Shown: positions 18,324-27,214 of the stretch, in pieces | Layout: the number at the start of each line of letters is the position of its first letter | Position numbering within the stretch: the stretch's first letter is position 1 | Source of the DNA: Streptomyces sp. CoH27 | Lineage (GTDB): Bacteria > Actinomycetota > Actinomycetes > Streptomycetales > Streptomycetaceae | Assembly: GCF_020181035.1 (NCBI RefSeq) | Contig: NZ_JAIQYY010000004.1 | Location: 75,213-139,056 of the forward strand | DNA: 63,844 nucleotides | Direction: 5' to 3' | The notes under the pieces: model-generated | Seen by the model: the letters and a program-made list of their open reading frames with translations, nothing else | The model's database searches: none | What the model was told of the DNA's origin: nothing | Translations under genes and position numbers: made by a program

Positions 18324-18470
18324 GTCCCGAATGCCCTTCTTCGAAGTGGGGGGGTCATGGGTCATGTCCGTGACCAACGTGCGCCATCTGGAACGCAGTT
18401 GGGGTGCGAGCGGCTCTGCATGCCCAGGTGCGGCGCGTTCGGTTACGTTGATGAACGGACCGTAGAGGGC

Positions 18471-18478
18471 AAGCGCTT
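18471..18478. promoter_or_regulatory. LacI-type half-operator AAGCGCTT
   Basis: AAGCGCTT in the context GCAAGCGCTTTC has the central GCGC-type symmetry of LacI-family sites. The same extended motif occurs, inverted, at 45414-45421 upstream of etfB, so it may be a general rather than a pectin-specific signal. Confidence 0.35.
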
Positions 18479-18527
18479 TCTGTTCCATGGATCGCGCAGC
18501 TCTGCGCCCGCCCGGCAGGAAGTGGGG

Positions 18528-18541
18528 TGGGAGCGCTTCCA
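18528..18541. promoter_or_regulatory. CebR-box-like operator
   Basis: TGGGAGCGCTTCCA matches the Streptomyces CebR box TGGGAGCGCTCCCA at 13 of 14 positions. It is 23 bases before the SGNH hydrolase ATG and overlaps the sequence just before its ribosome binding site. CebR represses cello-oligosaccharide utilisation and cellulases and is released by cellobiose. Confidence 0.65.
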
Positions 18542-18563
18542 AGGAGGTCGTGTTCATGCCACG

Positions 18564-19916
18564 ATGGCCGCCGTGAAGCAGCCCACCAGGAAGCAGCCCG
18601 CCAGAGCGCCCTTCGCCACCGTGCTGAGTGTCTGTGTCCTCGTACTGACCCTGATCGTGACGGGATCGGCGGTCAGGGCACTGCTCGACAGCCCCGGCCC
18701 GGCCCCGGCCGGGGGCAGTCCGGGCACCGCCGGCCACTGGGTCGACACGTGGACCGGCATGCCCCAGCTGACCGAGCCCGGCAACCTGCCGCCCGCGCCG
18801 TACACCGGTGAGAAGTCCGTGCTGGTGGACACCACGCTCAGGCAGACCGTCCGGGTCACCGCCGGCGGCCACCGCATACGGCTGCGCTTCTCCAACGCCT
18901 ACGGCGACACCCCGCTGCCGCTGACCGCCGTGACGGTCGCCCTGCCCCAGGGCGGGAAAGCCGGGGTCAGCGGAGTCGAAGCGGGCAGCCTCAGGCGGGT
19001 CACCTTCGCGGGCCGGGACGCCACGACCGTGCCGGTCGGGGCCCAAGTGGTCTCCGACGACCTCGACTTCGACCTGCGGGCCGGATCCGAGCTGACGGTC
19101 ACGGCGTACACCGCGAGCGGTCAGCCGTCGCTGGCGCTCACCTCGCACCCCGGCTCGCGGACCACCTCGTACCTTGTGCACGGCGACCACACGGGCGATC
19201 AGGACCTGACCGGCGCGACCGCCGTCAACCACTGGTACCTGCTCAGCGACGTCGAGGTACTGGCGCCCGCGCGCACCCGGGCGGTGGCCGTCGTGGGCGA
19301 CTCGCTCACCGACGGGCGCGGCTCCACGACCAACGGCAACGACCGCTGGCCGGACCAGTTCTTCGACCGCCTCCGAAGCCGGCCGGACACCTCGGACATC
19401 GCGGTCCTCAACCAGGCCGCCGGCGGCAACCGCGTCCTCAACGACGGGCTCGGCCCCAACGTCCTCGCCCGCCTCGACCGTGACGTCCTGTCCCGCAGCG
19501 GGGTCTCCTGGCTGATCCTCTTCGAGGGCGTCAACGACATCGGCACCGCCGCCGCCACCCCCGAGGCGCAGCGCGCCGTCGCCGACGACCTGATCGCCGG
19601 GTACCAGCAGGTCGTCGTCCGCGCCCACGCCCTGGGCATCCGGGTCTACGGCGCGACGATCACGCCGTTCGCGGGCAACGCGTACGACGACGGGGCGGGC
19701 GTGCGCGAGGCCTCCCGGCAGCGGGTGAACGCCTGGATCCGCACCCCCGGCCACTTCGACGCGGTGATCGACTTCGACAAGGCGGTGCGCGACCCCTCGG
19801 CGCCGGAACGGCTGCTGCCCGCCCTCCAGGTCGGCGACGGGCTGCACCTCAACCCCGAGGGCTACCGGGTCCTCGCCTCGGCGGTGCCCGAGGGACTGTT
19901 CCGGAACAGGGGATGA
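18564..19916 (+). CDS. exported or membrane-anchored SGNH/GDSL hydrolase
   Basis: This 450-residue protein has an N-terminal transmembrane or signal anchor at about residues 17-40 and then a beta-rich domain (about 57-235) of the type found in multidomain SGNH esterases (VRVTAGGHRIRLRFSNAYG). The SGNH catalytic domain follows: block I GDSLTDGRG with Ser247, block II Gly/Asn in QAAGGNRVL, block III GVNDIG and block V DGLHLNPEG with the catalytic Asp and His. Similar proteins deacetylate plant polysaccharides. A CebR-like box sits just upstream and a broken pectate lyase is divergent, so a plant cell-wall role is likely. Confidence 0.9.
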   Translation: MAAVKQPTRKQPARAPFATVLSVCVLVLTLIVTGSAVRALLDSPGPAPAGGSPGTAGHWVDTWTGMPQLTEPGNLPPAPYTGEKSVLVDTTLRQTVRVTAGGHRIRLRFSNAYGDTPLPLTAVTVALPQGGKAGVSGVEAGSLRRVTFAGRDATTVPVGAQVVSDDLDFDLRAGSELTVTAYTASGQPSLALTSHPGSRTTSYLVHGDHTGDQDLTGATAVNHWYLLSDVEVLAPARTRAVAVVGDSLTDGRGSTTNGNDRWPDQFFDRLRSRPDTSDIAVLNQAAGGNRVLNDGLGPNVLARLDRDVLSRSGVSWLILFEGVNDIGTAAATPEAQRAVADDLIAGYQQVVVRAHALGIRVYGATITPFAGNAYDDGAGVREASRQRVNAWIRTPGHFDAVIDFDKAVRDPSAPERLLPALQVGDGLHLNPEGYRVLASAVPEGLFRNRG

Positions 19917-19982
19917 GGGGATAACTCGCGCGGTGACGGGCACTCGGTGGGGCACGAGAGGCGGTCTCATCCGAGGAGAGTC

Positions 19983-21167
19983 ATGGCTGAGCAGAAGTCG
20001 TCGCCGGCCCTCACGGCGCCCGTGAGCGGCGCGGCCTCGGTAGTGCGCAGGGTACCCGGCGCCGGCCTGGTGAGCAGGGCCGCGGTGGACACCCTGGACA
20101 AGGTGGGTGCGGTCTCGCCCCGTGGGCGGCGGATCGCGGTGTACGTGGGCGCCGGAGTACTGGGCGCCACAGGCGTGGTGGACTGGCCCGTCGCCCTCAC
20201 CGGTGCAGCCGTGGCCTGGCTCACCCAGCCCCGGCCGCTGCGTCCGGCGGGTGCTCGCCAGCGCGTGGCGGTGACGGCCGGGAGAGAGGGTCTCGTGGCG
20301 CCCGGCAACCGCCGAGCGGCCGAGCCACCCGGTCCGGTGGCCGTCGCGGAGCGAGCAGCCACCGAAGGACCGGCCGCACGCACGGCCGGCGACAAGGACG
20401 CCGGCCCGCCCCACGACCTCGGCACAGCGGCCCTCAGGTCCGGCACCGGGGGCGGCCGGTCCCGGTGCGCCGAGGGCGAGCATGGGACGGAGGACTCGGC
20501 GGGAGAGGGAGACGAGAGCGGCGGCAGGGGCCGGGCGGAGTCCGATGAGACGGGAGCGGCGGGCGGCGCGGCCTCCGGTGGGGGCGGGGTGGAGGGTGCA
20601 GCGGGTTCTGCGGCATCCGGTGCGGCCGAGGCCGGCGGCGAGGGCGCGACCGGGCGACTCGGCGATGCGGAGGCTTCGCGCGGGCGCCAGGCAGCCGGCA
20701 GTGGCAGGGCCTCCGGCAGCGCGAGGGTGTCCGGCGGTGCCGGGGGTTCCGGCGCGGCCGGGACGTCTGGTGGTGCCGTGGCCTCTGGTGCTGGTGAGGC
20801 TTTGCCTGGGCGCCGGGTGTCCGGTGGTGGTGGGGCATCTGGTGGTGCGAGGGTGTCCGGTGCCGGGGGTTCCGGCGCGAGCAAGACGTCCGGTGGTGCC
20901 GGGGCTTCCGGCGCCAGCAAGACGTCCGGTGGTGCAGTGGCCTCCCGTGCCGGTGAAGTTTCGCGTGGGCGCCAGGCGTACGGCACTGCCCAGGCGGCCG
21001 GAGGCAGTGGTGCGTCCGGCGGCGCCAGGGCGCCCGCCGGTATCAGGGCGTCCGACAGTTCCCGGGCCTCCCGCGGGGACGAGGGGCCGGAGGTCGAGGA
21101 TGCGGTGCCCAAGCCGTCCACCGGTCCGCTCGGACCCACCGCGCGGCCCGGCCGCGCCACGCGCTGA
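19983..21167 (+). CDS. Gly/Ala/Ser-rich low-complexity protein with membrane segment
   Basis: This 394-residue protein has an ordered N-terminal part (residues 1-85) containing a hydrophobic hairpin (RRIAVYVGAGVLGATGVV and WPVALTGAAVAWL). The rest is a disordered tail rich in Gly, Ala and Ser. In the tail, phrases such as SGASKTSGG and TSGGAVAS recur. It ends 8 bases before the P-type ATPase, so it is co-transcribed and may be an accessory or spacer protein for that pump. The tail looks expanded by slippage and is unlikely to be conserved. No homologue is recognised. Confidence 0.7.
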   Translation: MAEQKSSPALTAPVSGAASVVRRVPGAGLVSRAAVDTLDKVGAVSPRGRRIAVYVGAGVLGATGVVDWPVALTGAAVAWLTQPRPLRPAGARQRVAVTAGREGLVAPGNRRAAEPPGPVAVAERAATEGPAARTAGDKDAGPPHDLGTAALRSGTGGGRSRCAEGEHGTEDSAGEGDESGGRGRAESDETGAAGGAASGGGGVEGAAGSAASGAAEAGGEGATGRLGDAEASRGRQAAGSGRASGSARVSGGAGGSGAAGTSGGAVASGAGEALPGRRVSGGGGASGGARVSGAGGSGASKTSGGAGASGASKTSGGAVASRAGEVSRGRQAYGTAQAAGGSGASGGARAPAGIRASDSSRASRGDEGPEVEDAVPKPSTGPLGPTARPGRATR

Positions 21168-21175
21168 GGGCGGCC

Positions 21176-24100
21176 GTGGTGCCCGGGCTGTTGGCGGTGC
21201 CCTCGGCGGCGGCGCGGCTGCTGACTGCCCCGCCACGGCTGTTGGCGCCGGCCGTCGGACTCGTCGCCGGTGCCGCCGCCGGAACGGCGCGTGCCGGAGT
21301 GCGCGGCGCGGACACCGCCGTACGGGTGGCGCGGGTCGGGCGCAACGCACTGCCCGGCCCCGGTGGCCGGTGGCGGGCCGGCGCCCGTGCGCACCTTGCG
21401 CTGCGTGCTGTGGAGGGGGCGGGCGGCACGGCGCGGCTGGCGCGCGGGGTGGCCCGGACGCTGGCCGAGCGGCCGGACGTGCTCGTCGCGTACTGGGACC
21501 AGGGGCTCGCCCGCCTGGTGGTGACCGCGACCGGCGAGGAGGCCGCCGACAGGGTCGTGGAACACGCCGCCGACCTGGCCGAGCGGCACGGGCTGGTGCT
21601 GTCCGCCGCGGACGTGGAGGAGACCACGCATCCGGCCGACCCCGCCGGGGTGCGCGCCGCCGTGGCCGCGCTCGCCGCCGACGGGGTGGGGATCGGCGCC
21701 GCGCTCACCGCGTACGCGCTGCGGCTGCCGCCCTCGCCCCGGCTGGCGACCGCGGTGGTGACGCTGCTGCGGGAGAACCCGCGGTGTCGTGCCTGGCTGC
21801 GGGCCCGGCTCGGTGACGCACCCATGGACCTCGGCCTGGCCTGCGCGAACGCCGCCGTCCACGGTGCGGGACAGACCCCCACCTCCCTGGTGCTCGACGG
21901 CGCTCTGCGGAGCTGTCAGGTGGCGGAGACGGTGGCCCGCGCCGCCGCCTTCGACACGGTGCACGACCAGCTCTGCGCGCCCGACCGGCTCAGTCTCCCG
22001 GCCGCCGACGCGCCCCGGCCGCCGCTGCCGGAGTCCCCGGCCCAGGAGTACGCCGATCACGCCTTCGCGGGCAGTCTGCTGGGCGCCGCGGCCACCCTGC
22101 TGGTCAAGCACGACGGCGCCGAGGCGGCGGAGGCGGTCCTCGCCGGCTCGCCCAAGGCCGCCCGCTACGGCCCCGCCGCCTTCCACGCGCTGCTGAGTGC
22201 CGCGCTCGCCCGTACCGGAGTGCTGGTCAGGAACCCGGACCGGCTGCGCCGGCTGGAGCTGGCCGGCACGCTCGTACTGCCCGCCGGCGTACTGCGCACC
22301 GACAAGGGCGAGGCGGACCCGTGGGCCGAACCGGTGCTGGACGCGGCCCGCCGGGCGGGCCTGAGGGTCGTGCTCGTGGACGACCCCGCCCTGGAGGACT
22401 TCACCGGCCTCGCCGACCAGGTCGTGGACGCGCGCCGGCCGCTGGACGACGTGGTGTACGAGGCGCGCGGCGACGCGGGCGGGGTGCTCGTCGTGGCCCG
22501 GGTGCGCGCGGCCGGTGAGCACGACGTCCTGGCCGGGCTGTCCGCCGCCGACATCGGCATCGCGCTCACCGACCGCGCGGGCGCGGTGGTCTGGGGCGCG
22601 GACATCCTGGCCCTGCACGGGCTGCCCGACGTGTGGCGGGTGCTGACCGCGATTCCGGCCGCCCGTACGGTCGGCCGGCACGCCCAGACCCTGGCCCGCT
22701 CCGGCGCCGCGCTCTCCGGTCTCCTGGTGGCCGTCGGCGAGGCGCGCGGCCCCGGCGGACGCCTTGCCGCCCTGCCGGGACTGCGGCACGCCCCCGTCGA
22801 CGCCGCCGCCGCGACCGCCCTGTTCTCCGGCGCCCGGGCCGCGCTCGGCGTGGCGGCGGCCCGGCCCCCGCATCCGCGTCCGCGCGTGCACTGGCACGAC
22901 CTGGAGGCCGCGGCGGCCCAGGAGCGGCTGGAGCACGAACCGGCCGCTGAGACCAGCGACGTGGACGAGCTTCTCGCCCTCGTGCGGTCGGCCGCCGCCG
23001 GGGTCACCGGGCACCCGCTCGCCGCTCCCGCGCGCTGGACGTACCGGCTCGGCCGGGCCGTACGCGGCGAACTCCAGGACCCGCTGACCCCGGTCCTCGC
23101 GGTCGGCTCGGCGGCCTCGGCGATCCTCGGCTCGGTCGTCGACGCCCTGCTCGTCCTCGGCGCCCTCGACCTGAACGCCCTGGTCGGCGGCTTCCAGCGG
23201 CTGCGTGCGGAACGGGCGCTGTCCGGACTGGTCGCGGAGCAGCAGCGCAAGGCGCGGCTCGTACCGCACGAGGCCGAGGCACCGGCCGGCGGCACCCGCA
23301 CCGTGGACGCGGGCGAGCTGCGTCCGGGCGACGAGATCCGGCTGAAGACGGACGACGTGGTGCCCGCCGACGCGCGCCTGCTGTGGCAGGAGGGACTGGA
23401 GGTCGACGAATCGGCCCTGACCGGCGAGTCGCTGCCGGTGGAGAAGCAGACGGCCCCGACCCCGCACGCACTCGTGGCCGACCGGCGCTGCATGGTCTTC
23501 GAGGGGACGACCGTGGTCGCGGGCCAGGCCCGGGCCGTGGTGGTCGACATCGGTGAGCACACGGAGGCCGCCCGCGCCGTGCACCTCGCCGCCCGCACGC
23601 CCCCGGCCGCCGGTGTACAGGCCCGGCTGCAGGAACTCACCCGTGAGGCACTGCCGTTGACCCTGGGGGGCGGCGCCGCGGTGACCGGACTCGCGCTGCT
23701 GCGCGGTGCCCCCGTCCGGGAGGCGGTCAGCGGTGGGGTCGCGGTGGCCGTGGCGGCCGTACCGGAGGGGCTGCCGCTGGTGGCCACGGTCGCCCAGCTG
23801 GCGGCCGCCCGGCGGCTGAGCCAGGGTGGTGTCCTCGTGCGCACCCCGCGCACCCTGGAGGCGCTGGGCCGTATGGACACCGTCTGCTTCGACAAGACGG
23901 GCACCCTCACCGAGAACCGGCTGCGGGTGGTGCGTACATGCGATGCCGAGGGCACGGTCCGCGCGGTGGACGACCCCGGCTCGGCCGGCACCGTCCGGGC
24001 CGCCGCCCGCGCCTGCCCGCAACCCGACGGCGGTTCCGAACAACCGGTGCACGCCACCGACGAGGCCGTGCTGGCGGCGGCCGGTCCCGACCCGGACTGG

Positions 24101-25441
24101 ACGTGGCGCGCGGACCTGCCGTTCGAGGCGGCCCGCGGATACGCCGCCGCCGTCGGCCGCAGTGGCGACGGACCGCTCGTGCTCGTGGTCAAGGGCGCCC
24201 CGGAGACCGTGCTGCCCGCCTGCTCCGGAACCCCCGCGCACGCCGCCGAGGCGGCGCAGCGCCTGGCCGGGGACGGCCTGCGGGTGCTGGCGGTGGCGCA
24301 GCGGCGGCTCGGCCCGGACGAGGATGAGACCGATGTCCTCGAACAGCCGCTGGGGGAGCTGGAGTTCACCGGTCTGCTCGCGCTGTCCGACGTACCGCGC
24401 GAGACCTCCACGGCGCTGGTTCGGGGGCTGCTTGAGGCGGGTGTACGGCCGGTCATGCTCACCGGTGACCATCCGCAGACCGCGCGGGCCGTCGCGGCCG
24501 AACTGGGCTGGCCCGAGGACACCGTGGTGGTCACCGGGGACGAACTGGCGGCCGCGGACCGGGCGGACCGGGCCCGGATGCTGCGCGACGCGGGCGTGGT
24601 GGCACGGGTGGCGCCCGAGCAGAAGCTCCAGGTCGTGGAGGCGCTGCGGGACGCCGGCCGGGTCGTCGGCATGGTGGGCGACGGCGCCAACGACGCGGCC
24701 GCCATCCGCGCTGCCGACATCGGGGTCGGGATCAGCGCGCGAGGTTCGGCCGCCGCGCGCAACGCCGCCGACATCGTCCTCACCGACGAGGACCTGACGG
24801 TCCTGATCGCCGCGGTCGGCGAGGGACGGGCGCTGTGGCACAGCGTCGCCGACGCCATCGCCATCCTGATCGGCGGCAACGCGGGCGAGGTCGGCTTCGG
24901 CCTCCTCGGCACGCTGCTGTCCGGCCGGGCGCCGCTGTCCACCCGGCAGATGCTCATGGTGAACCTCTTCACCGACCTGTTCCCGTCGATGGCGGTGGCG
25001 GTCACCGAGAAGGAGGACGGCGCCGACCCGGCACAGGTGGAGGAGCCGGCCGGGGTGCTGGGCGAGCCGCTGCTGCGGCAGATCCGGCACCGGGCGCTCA
25101 CCACCTGCCTGGGCGCGGTGACGGCCTGGCTGATCGGCCGGTTCACCCCCGGAACGCCTCGCCGCTCCAGCACGATGGCGCTGTGCGGGGTGGTCGGCAC
25201 CCAGCTCGTGCAGACCTGGCTGGACCGGCGCGAGAGCCGTCTGGTGCAGCTGACCTGCCTGGGCTCCGCCGTGGCGCTGGCCGTGGTGGTGGAGACCCCG
25301 GGCGTCAGCCACGCCGTCGGATGCACCCCGCTCGGCCCGGTCGCCTGGGCCGGCGTCCTGGCGGCGATCTCCGTGGCGCTGGCAGGACAGCGGGCGCTGC
25401 CTCGCCTGGAGGAGACGGTACGGCGGATCCTGCCGCGGTGA
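21176..25441 (+). CDS. large cation-transporting P-type ATPase, CtpI-like
   Basis: This protein is about 1,421 residues, nearly twice a normal P-type ATPase. The N-terminal 620 residues are a family-specific extension with a partial HAD-like repeat (IGIALTDRAGAVVWGADI). The pump core follows: actuator loop LTGESLP near 748, ion-site helix PEGLP near 862, phosphorylation site DKTGT near 905, and hinge GDGANDAAAIRAADIGVGI near 1167, then C-terminal membrane helices. This matches mycobacterial CtpI-type pumps, and PEGLP favours Ca, Mg or Mn over Cu or Zn. GTG at 21176 or 21179 follows a GAGGG. Confidence 0.88.
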   Translation: MVPGLLAVPSAAARLLTAPPRLLAPAVGLVAGAAAGTARAGVRGADTAVRVARVGRNALPGPGGRWRAGARAHLALRAVEGAGGTARLARGVARTLAERPDVLVAYWDQGLARLVVTATGEEAADRVVEHAADLAERHGLVLSAADVEETTHPADPAGVRAAVAALAADGVGIGAALTAYALRLPPSPRLATAVVTLLRENPRCRAWLRARLGDAPMDLGLACANAAVHGAGQTPTSLVLDGALRSCQVAETVARAAAFDTVHDQLCAPDRLSLPAADAPRPPLPESPAQEYADHAFAGSLLGAAATLLVKHDGAEAAEAVLAGSPKAARYGPAAFHALLSAALARTGVLVRNPDRLRRLELAGTLVLPAGVLRTDKGEADPWAEPVLDAARRAGLRVVLVDDPALEDFTGLADQVVDARRPLDDVVYEARGDAGGVLVVARVRAAGEHDVLAGLSAADIGIALTDRAGAVVWGADILALHGLPDVWRVLTAIPAARTVGRHAQTLARSGAALSGLLVAVGEARGPGGRLAALPGLRHAPVDAAAATALFSGARAALGVAAARPPHPRPRVHWHDLEAAAAQERLEHEPAAETSDVDELLALVRSAAAGVTGHPLAAPARWTYRLGRAVRGELQDPLTPVLAVGSAASAILGSVVDALLVLGALDLNALVGGFQRLRAERALSGLVAEQQRKARLVPHEAEAPAGGTRTVDAGELRPGDEIRLKTDDVVPADARLLWQEGLEVDESALTGESLPVEKQTAPTPHALVADRRCMVFEGTTVVAGQARAVVVDIGEHTEAARAVHLAARTPPAAGVQARLQELTREALPLTLGGGAAVTGLALLRGAPVREAVSGGVAVAVAAVPEGLPLVATVAQLAAARRLSQGGVLVRTPRTLEALGRMDTVCFDKTGTLTENRLRVVRTCDAEGTVRAVDDPGSAGTVRAAARACPQPDGGSEQPVHATDEAVLAAAGPDPDWTWRADLPFEAARGYAAAVGRSGDGPLVLVVKGAPETVLPACSGTPAHAAEAAQRLAGDGLRVLAVAQRRLGPDEDETDVLEQPLGELEFTGLLALSDVPRETSTALVRGLLEAGVRPVMLTGDHPQTARAVAAELGWPEDTVVVTGDELAAADRADRARMLRDAGVVARVAPEQKLQVVEALRDAGRVVGMVGDGANDAAAIRAADIGVGISARGSAAARNAADIVLTDEDLTVLIAAVGEGRALWHSVADAIAILIGGNAGEVGFGLLGTLLSGRAPLSTRQMLMVNLFTDLFPSMAVAVTEKEDGADPAQVEEPAGVLGEPLLRQIRHRALTTCLGAVTAWLIGRFTPGTPRRSSTMALCGVVGTQLVQTWLDRRESRLVQLTCLGSAVALAVVVETPGVSHAVGCTPLGPVAWAGVLAAISVALAGQRALPRLEETVRRILPR

Positions 25442-25621
25442 CGTGGGGTGGTACGGCGGATCCTGCCGGGGTGACCTCGGACGGCCGGCGGATCCTGCCG
25501 CGGTGACCTCGGTCGTACGGCTGGACCCGCCGCCGTGGCCTCGGACGGTACGGCGGGACCGCTGACGTCGCCTCAGGCTGAAGCGACCTCGGACGGTGGT
25601 CGGATCCCGCCGCGGTGACTC
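25417..25621 (+). repeat. degenerate tandem repeats duplicating the ATPase gene end
   Basis: The last bases of the ATPase gene (GGCGGATCCTGCCGCGGTGA, coding RRILPR then stop) recur as near-copies at about 25450-25475 and 25483-25510. More diverged copies follow, the last overlapping the stop of the OYE gene at 25595-25621. Spacing is about 30-40 bases. Each good copy still spells RRILPR-stop in some frame. Confidence 0.75.
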
Positions 25622-26711
25622 AGACCGAGCGCAGGTACTGCTCCGGCACCCGGACCTCGCCGCCCAGCTCGCGGGCCGCGTGCCGGGCCCAGGACGGGTT
25701 GCGCAGCAGCTCGCGGCCGAGCAGGACGGCGTCGGCCTCGCCGTTCGTCAGGATCTTCTCGGCCTGCTCCGCCTCCGTGATCAGACCCACGGCGGCGACG
25801 GGCAGCGGCGTCTCGGCCTTCACCCGGGCGGCGAACGGCACCTGGTAGCCCGGCTCGGCCGGAATGGTCACGCCGGAGACGTTGCCGCCGGTGGAGACGT
25901 CCAGCAGGTCGACCCCGTGGGCGTGCAGCTCGCGGGCGAACCGGACCGTGTCCTCCGTGGTCCAGCCGCCGTCCTGGAGCCAGTCGGTGGCCGAGATCCG
26001 GAAGAACACCGGCTTGTCCTCGGGCCACACCTCCCGTACGGCGTCCACGACGTCGAGGGCGAAGCGGGTGCGGTTCTCGTACGAGCCGCCGTAGGCGTCG
26101 GTGCGGTGGTTGGAGTGCGGCGACAGGAACTCGTTGATCAGGTACCCGTGGGCGCCGTGGATCTCGGCGACCTCGAAGCCGGCATCGAGTGCACGGCGTG
26201 CGGCGGCGGCGAACTCGCGGACGATCACTGAGATCTGATCCACCGTCAATTCGCTGGGCACGGGGTGCCGTTCGTCGAAAGGTACGGCGCTCGGCGCGCT
26301 CGGCCGCCAGCCGCCCGCCTCCGGTCCGACGGGCGCGCCGCCCTTCCACGGCCGGTCGGTGGAGGCCTTGCGGCCGCCGTGCGCGAGCTGGATGCCCGGC
26401 ACCGTGCCCTGGTCGGCCAGGAAGCGGGTGATCCGGCGGAAGGCCTCCACCTGGGTGTCGTTCCACAGACCGAGGTCGTACGGCGAGATCCGGCCCTCCG
26501 GCGATACGGCGGTCGCCTCGACGATGATCAGGCCGGCGCCGCCCGTGGCGCGGGCCGCGTAGTGTGCGAAGTGCCAGTCGTGCGGGGCGCCGGTGAGCGG
26601 TCCCTCCGGTGCGGCCGAGTACTGGCACATCGGGGGCATCCACACCCGGTTCGGGATGGTCACTTCACGCAGGGTGATGGGCTCGAAGAGCGCGCTCACG
26701 ACGGACTCCAT
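25620..26711 (-). CDS. Old-Yellow-Enzyme-family NADPH:flavin oxidoreductase, YqjM-like
   Basis: This 363-residue FMN TIM-barrel has MPPMCQYSA (the YqjM-type Cys that tunes the flavin), AHGGRKAS, EIHGAHGYLINEFLSPHSN with the substrate-binding His pair, TDAYGGSYENR, and DAVLLGRELLRNP for phosphate binding. It reduces activated C=C bonds, often in detoxification. An in-frame GTG at 26699 has GGAG 6 bases upstream and may be the real start, giving a protein four residues shorter. It is divergent from an ArsR regulator with shared operators. Confidence 0.92.
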   Translation of the reverse strand: MESVVSALFEPITLREVTIPNRVWMPPMCQYSAAPEGPLTGAPHDWHFAHYAARATGGAGLIIVEATAVSPEGRISPYDLGLWNDTQVEAFRRITRFLADQGTVPGIQLAHGGRKASTDRPWKGGAPVGPEAGGWRPSAPSAVPFDERHPVPSELTVDQISVIVREFAAAARRALDAGFEVAEIHGAHGYLINEFLSPHSNHRTDAYGGSYENRTRFALDVVDAVREVWPEDKPVFFRISATDWLQDGGWTTEDTVRFARELHAHGVDLLDVSTGGNVSGVTIPAEPGYQVPFAARVKAETPLPVAAVGLITEAEQAEKILTNGEADAVLLGRELLRNPSWARHAARELGGEVRVPEQYLRSV

Positions 26712-26774
26712 TCGTCACGGGACCCCTGGTCGACTCGTACCGCCCGGTCGACTCGTACGGCTCGTACGATAACC

Positions 26775-26818
26775 CTCGTAGTACGAGAGATGTCAAACTA
26801 CGATGACTCTCGTACAAT
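26775..26818. promoter_or_regulatory. divergent promoters with paired ArsR-type palindromes
   Basis: CTCGTAGTACGAG (26775-26787) is a perfect 13-base palindrome, and TACGA-N6-TCGTA (26799-26814) is a second inverted repeat with related half-sites. Rightward, TGTCAA (26791) and TACAAT (26813) are spaced 16 bases apart. Leftward, the complement of the same hexamer reads TTGACA with GTTATC 17 bases on. Further CGTAC half-sites lie at 26735-26770. The regulator would block both genes. Confidence 0.7.
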
Positions 26819-26857
26819 CCTTGCAGGGCAAGGATCACGCGACGAAGGGCGGCCACC

Positions 26858-27214
26858 GTGACCGACATCGCCACCACCGGTCGCGCGCTGCCGCACCCGG
26901 CGCGGGAGGAGCTCCGCCTGGAGGCCGTGCTGCACGCGCTCTCCGACCCGATGCGGCTGCGTATCGTGCGCGAACTCGCCGCCGGTGAAGCGGAGTTGAC
27001 CTGCTCGGACTTCGTCCTGCCGGTGACCAAATCCACGTCCACGCACCACTTCCGGGTGCTGCGCGAGAGCGGGGTCATCCGGCAGGTCTACCGGGGCACG
27101 GCCAAGATGAACGTCCTGCGCCGGGACGACCTGGACGATCTCTTCCCGGGACTGCTCGACAGCCTGCTCGCCGCAGCCGAGCTACAGACCCGCCGGCTCG
27201 GCGACGGAGCCTGA
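26858..27214 (+). CDS. ArsR-family winged-helix repressor
   Basis: This 118-residue protein has the ArsR fold: HALSDPMRLRIVRELAAGE (helices 1-2), PVTKSTSTHHFRVLRESGVIRQVYRG (recognition helix and wing), then a C-terminal helix. The metal-binding CxC of helix 3 is absent. A single Cys lies in ELTCSDFVLPV, so it may sense a redox or organic signal instead. It is divergent from the OYE gene, its probable target. Its last 33 bases overlap the 3' end of the convergent permease gene. Confidence 0.88.
   Translation: MTDIATTGRALPHPAREELRLEAVLHALSDPMRLRIVRELAAGEAELTCSDFVLPVTKSTSTHHFRVLRESGVIRQVYRGTAKMNVLRRDDLDDLFPGLLDSLLAAAELQTRRLGDGA

Larger units (their letters stand above)
18236..18563. other. divergent regulatory region between pectate lyase and SGNH hydrolase genes
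   Basis: About 330 bases separate the broken lyase core from the hydrolase. The part near the lyase holds its detached leader (18237-18323). The remainder carries two LacI-family-like palindromes, at 18471-18478 and 18528-18541. No other gene is seen. Confidence 0.6.

Noticed and set aside
19967..25312. A 1,781-codon open frame on the minus strand
   Set aside because: It is the mirror of the P-type ATPase gene and of the Gly/Ala/Ser-rich gene. Its composition is Arg/Gly/Pro/His noise with no domain, an effect of GC-rich third positions.
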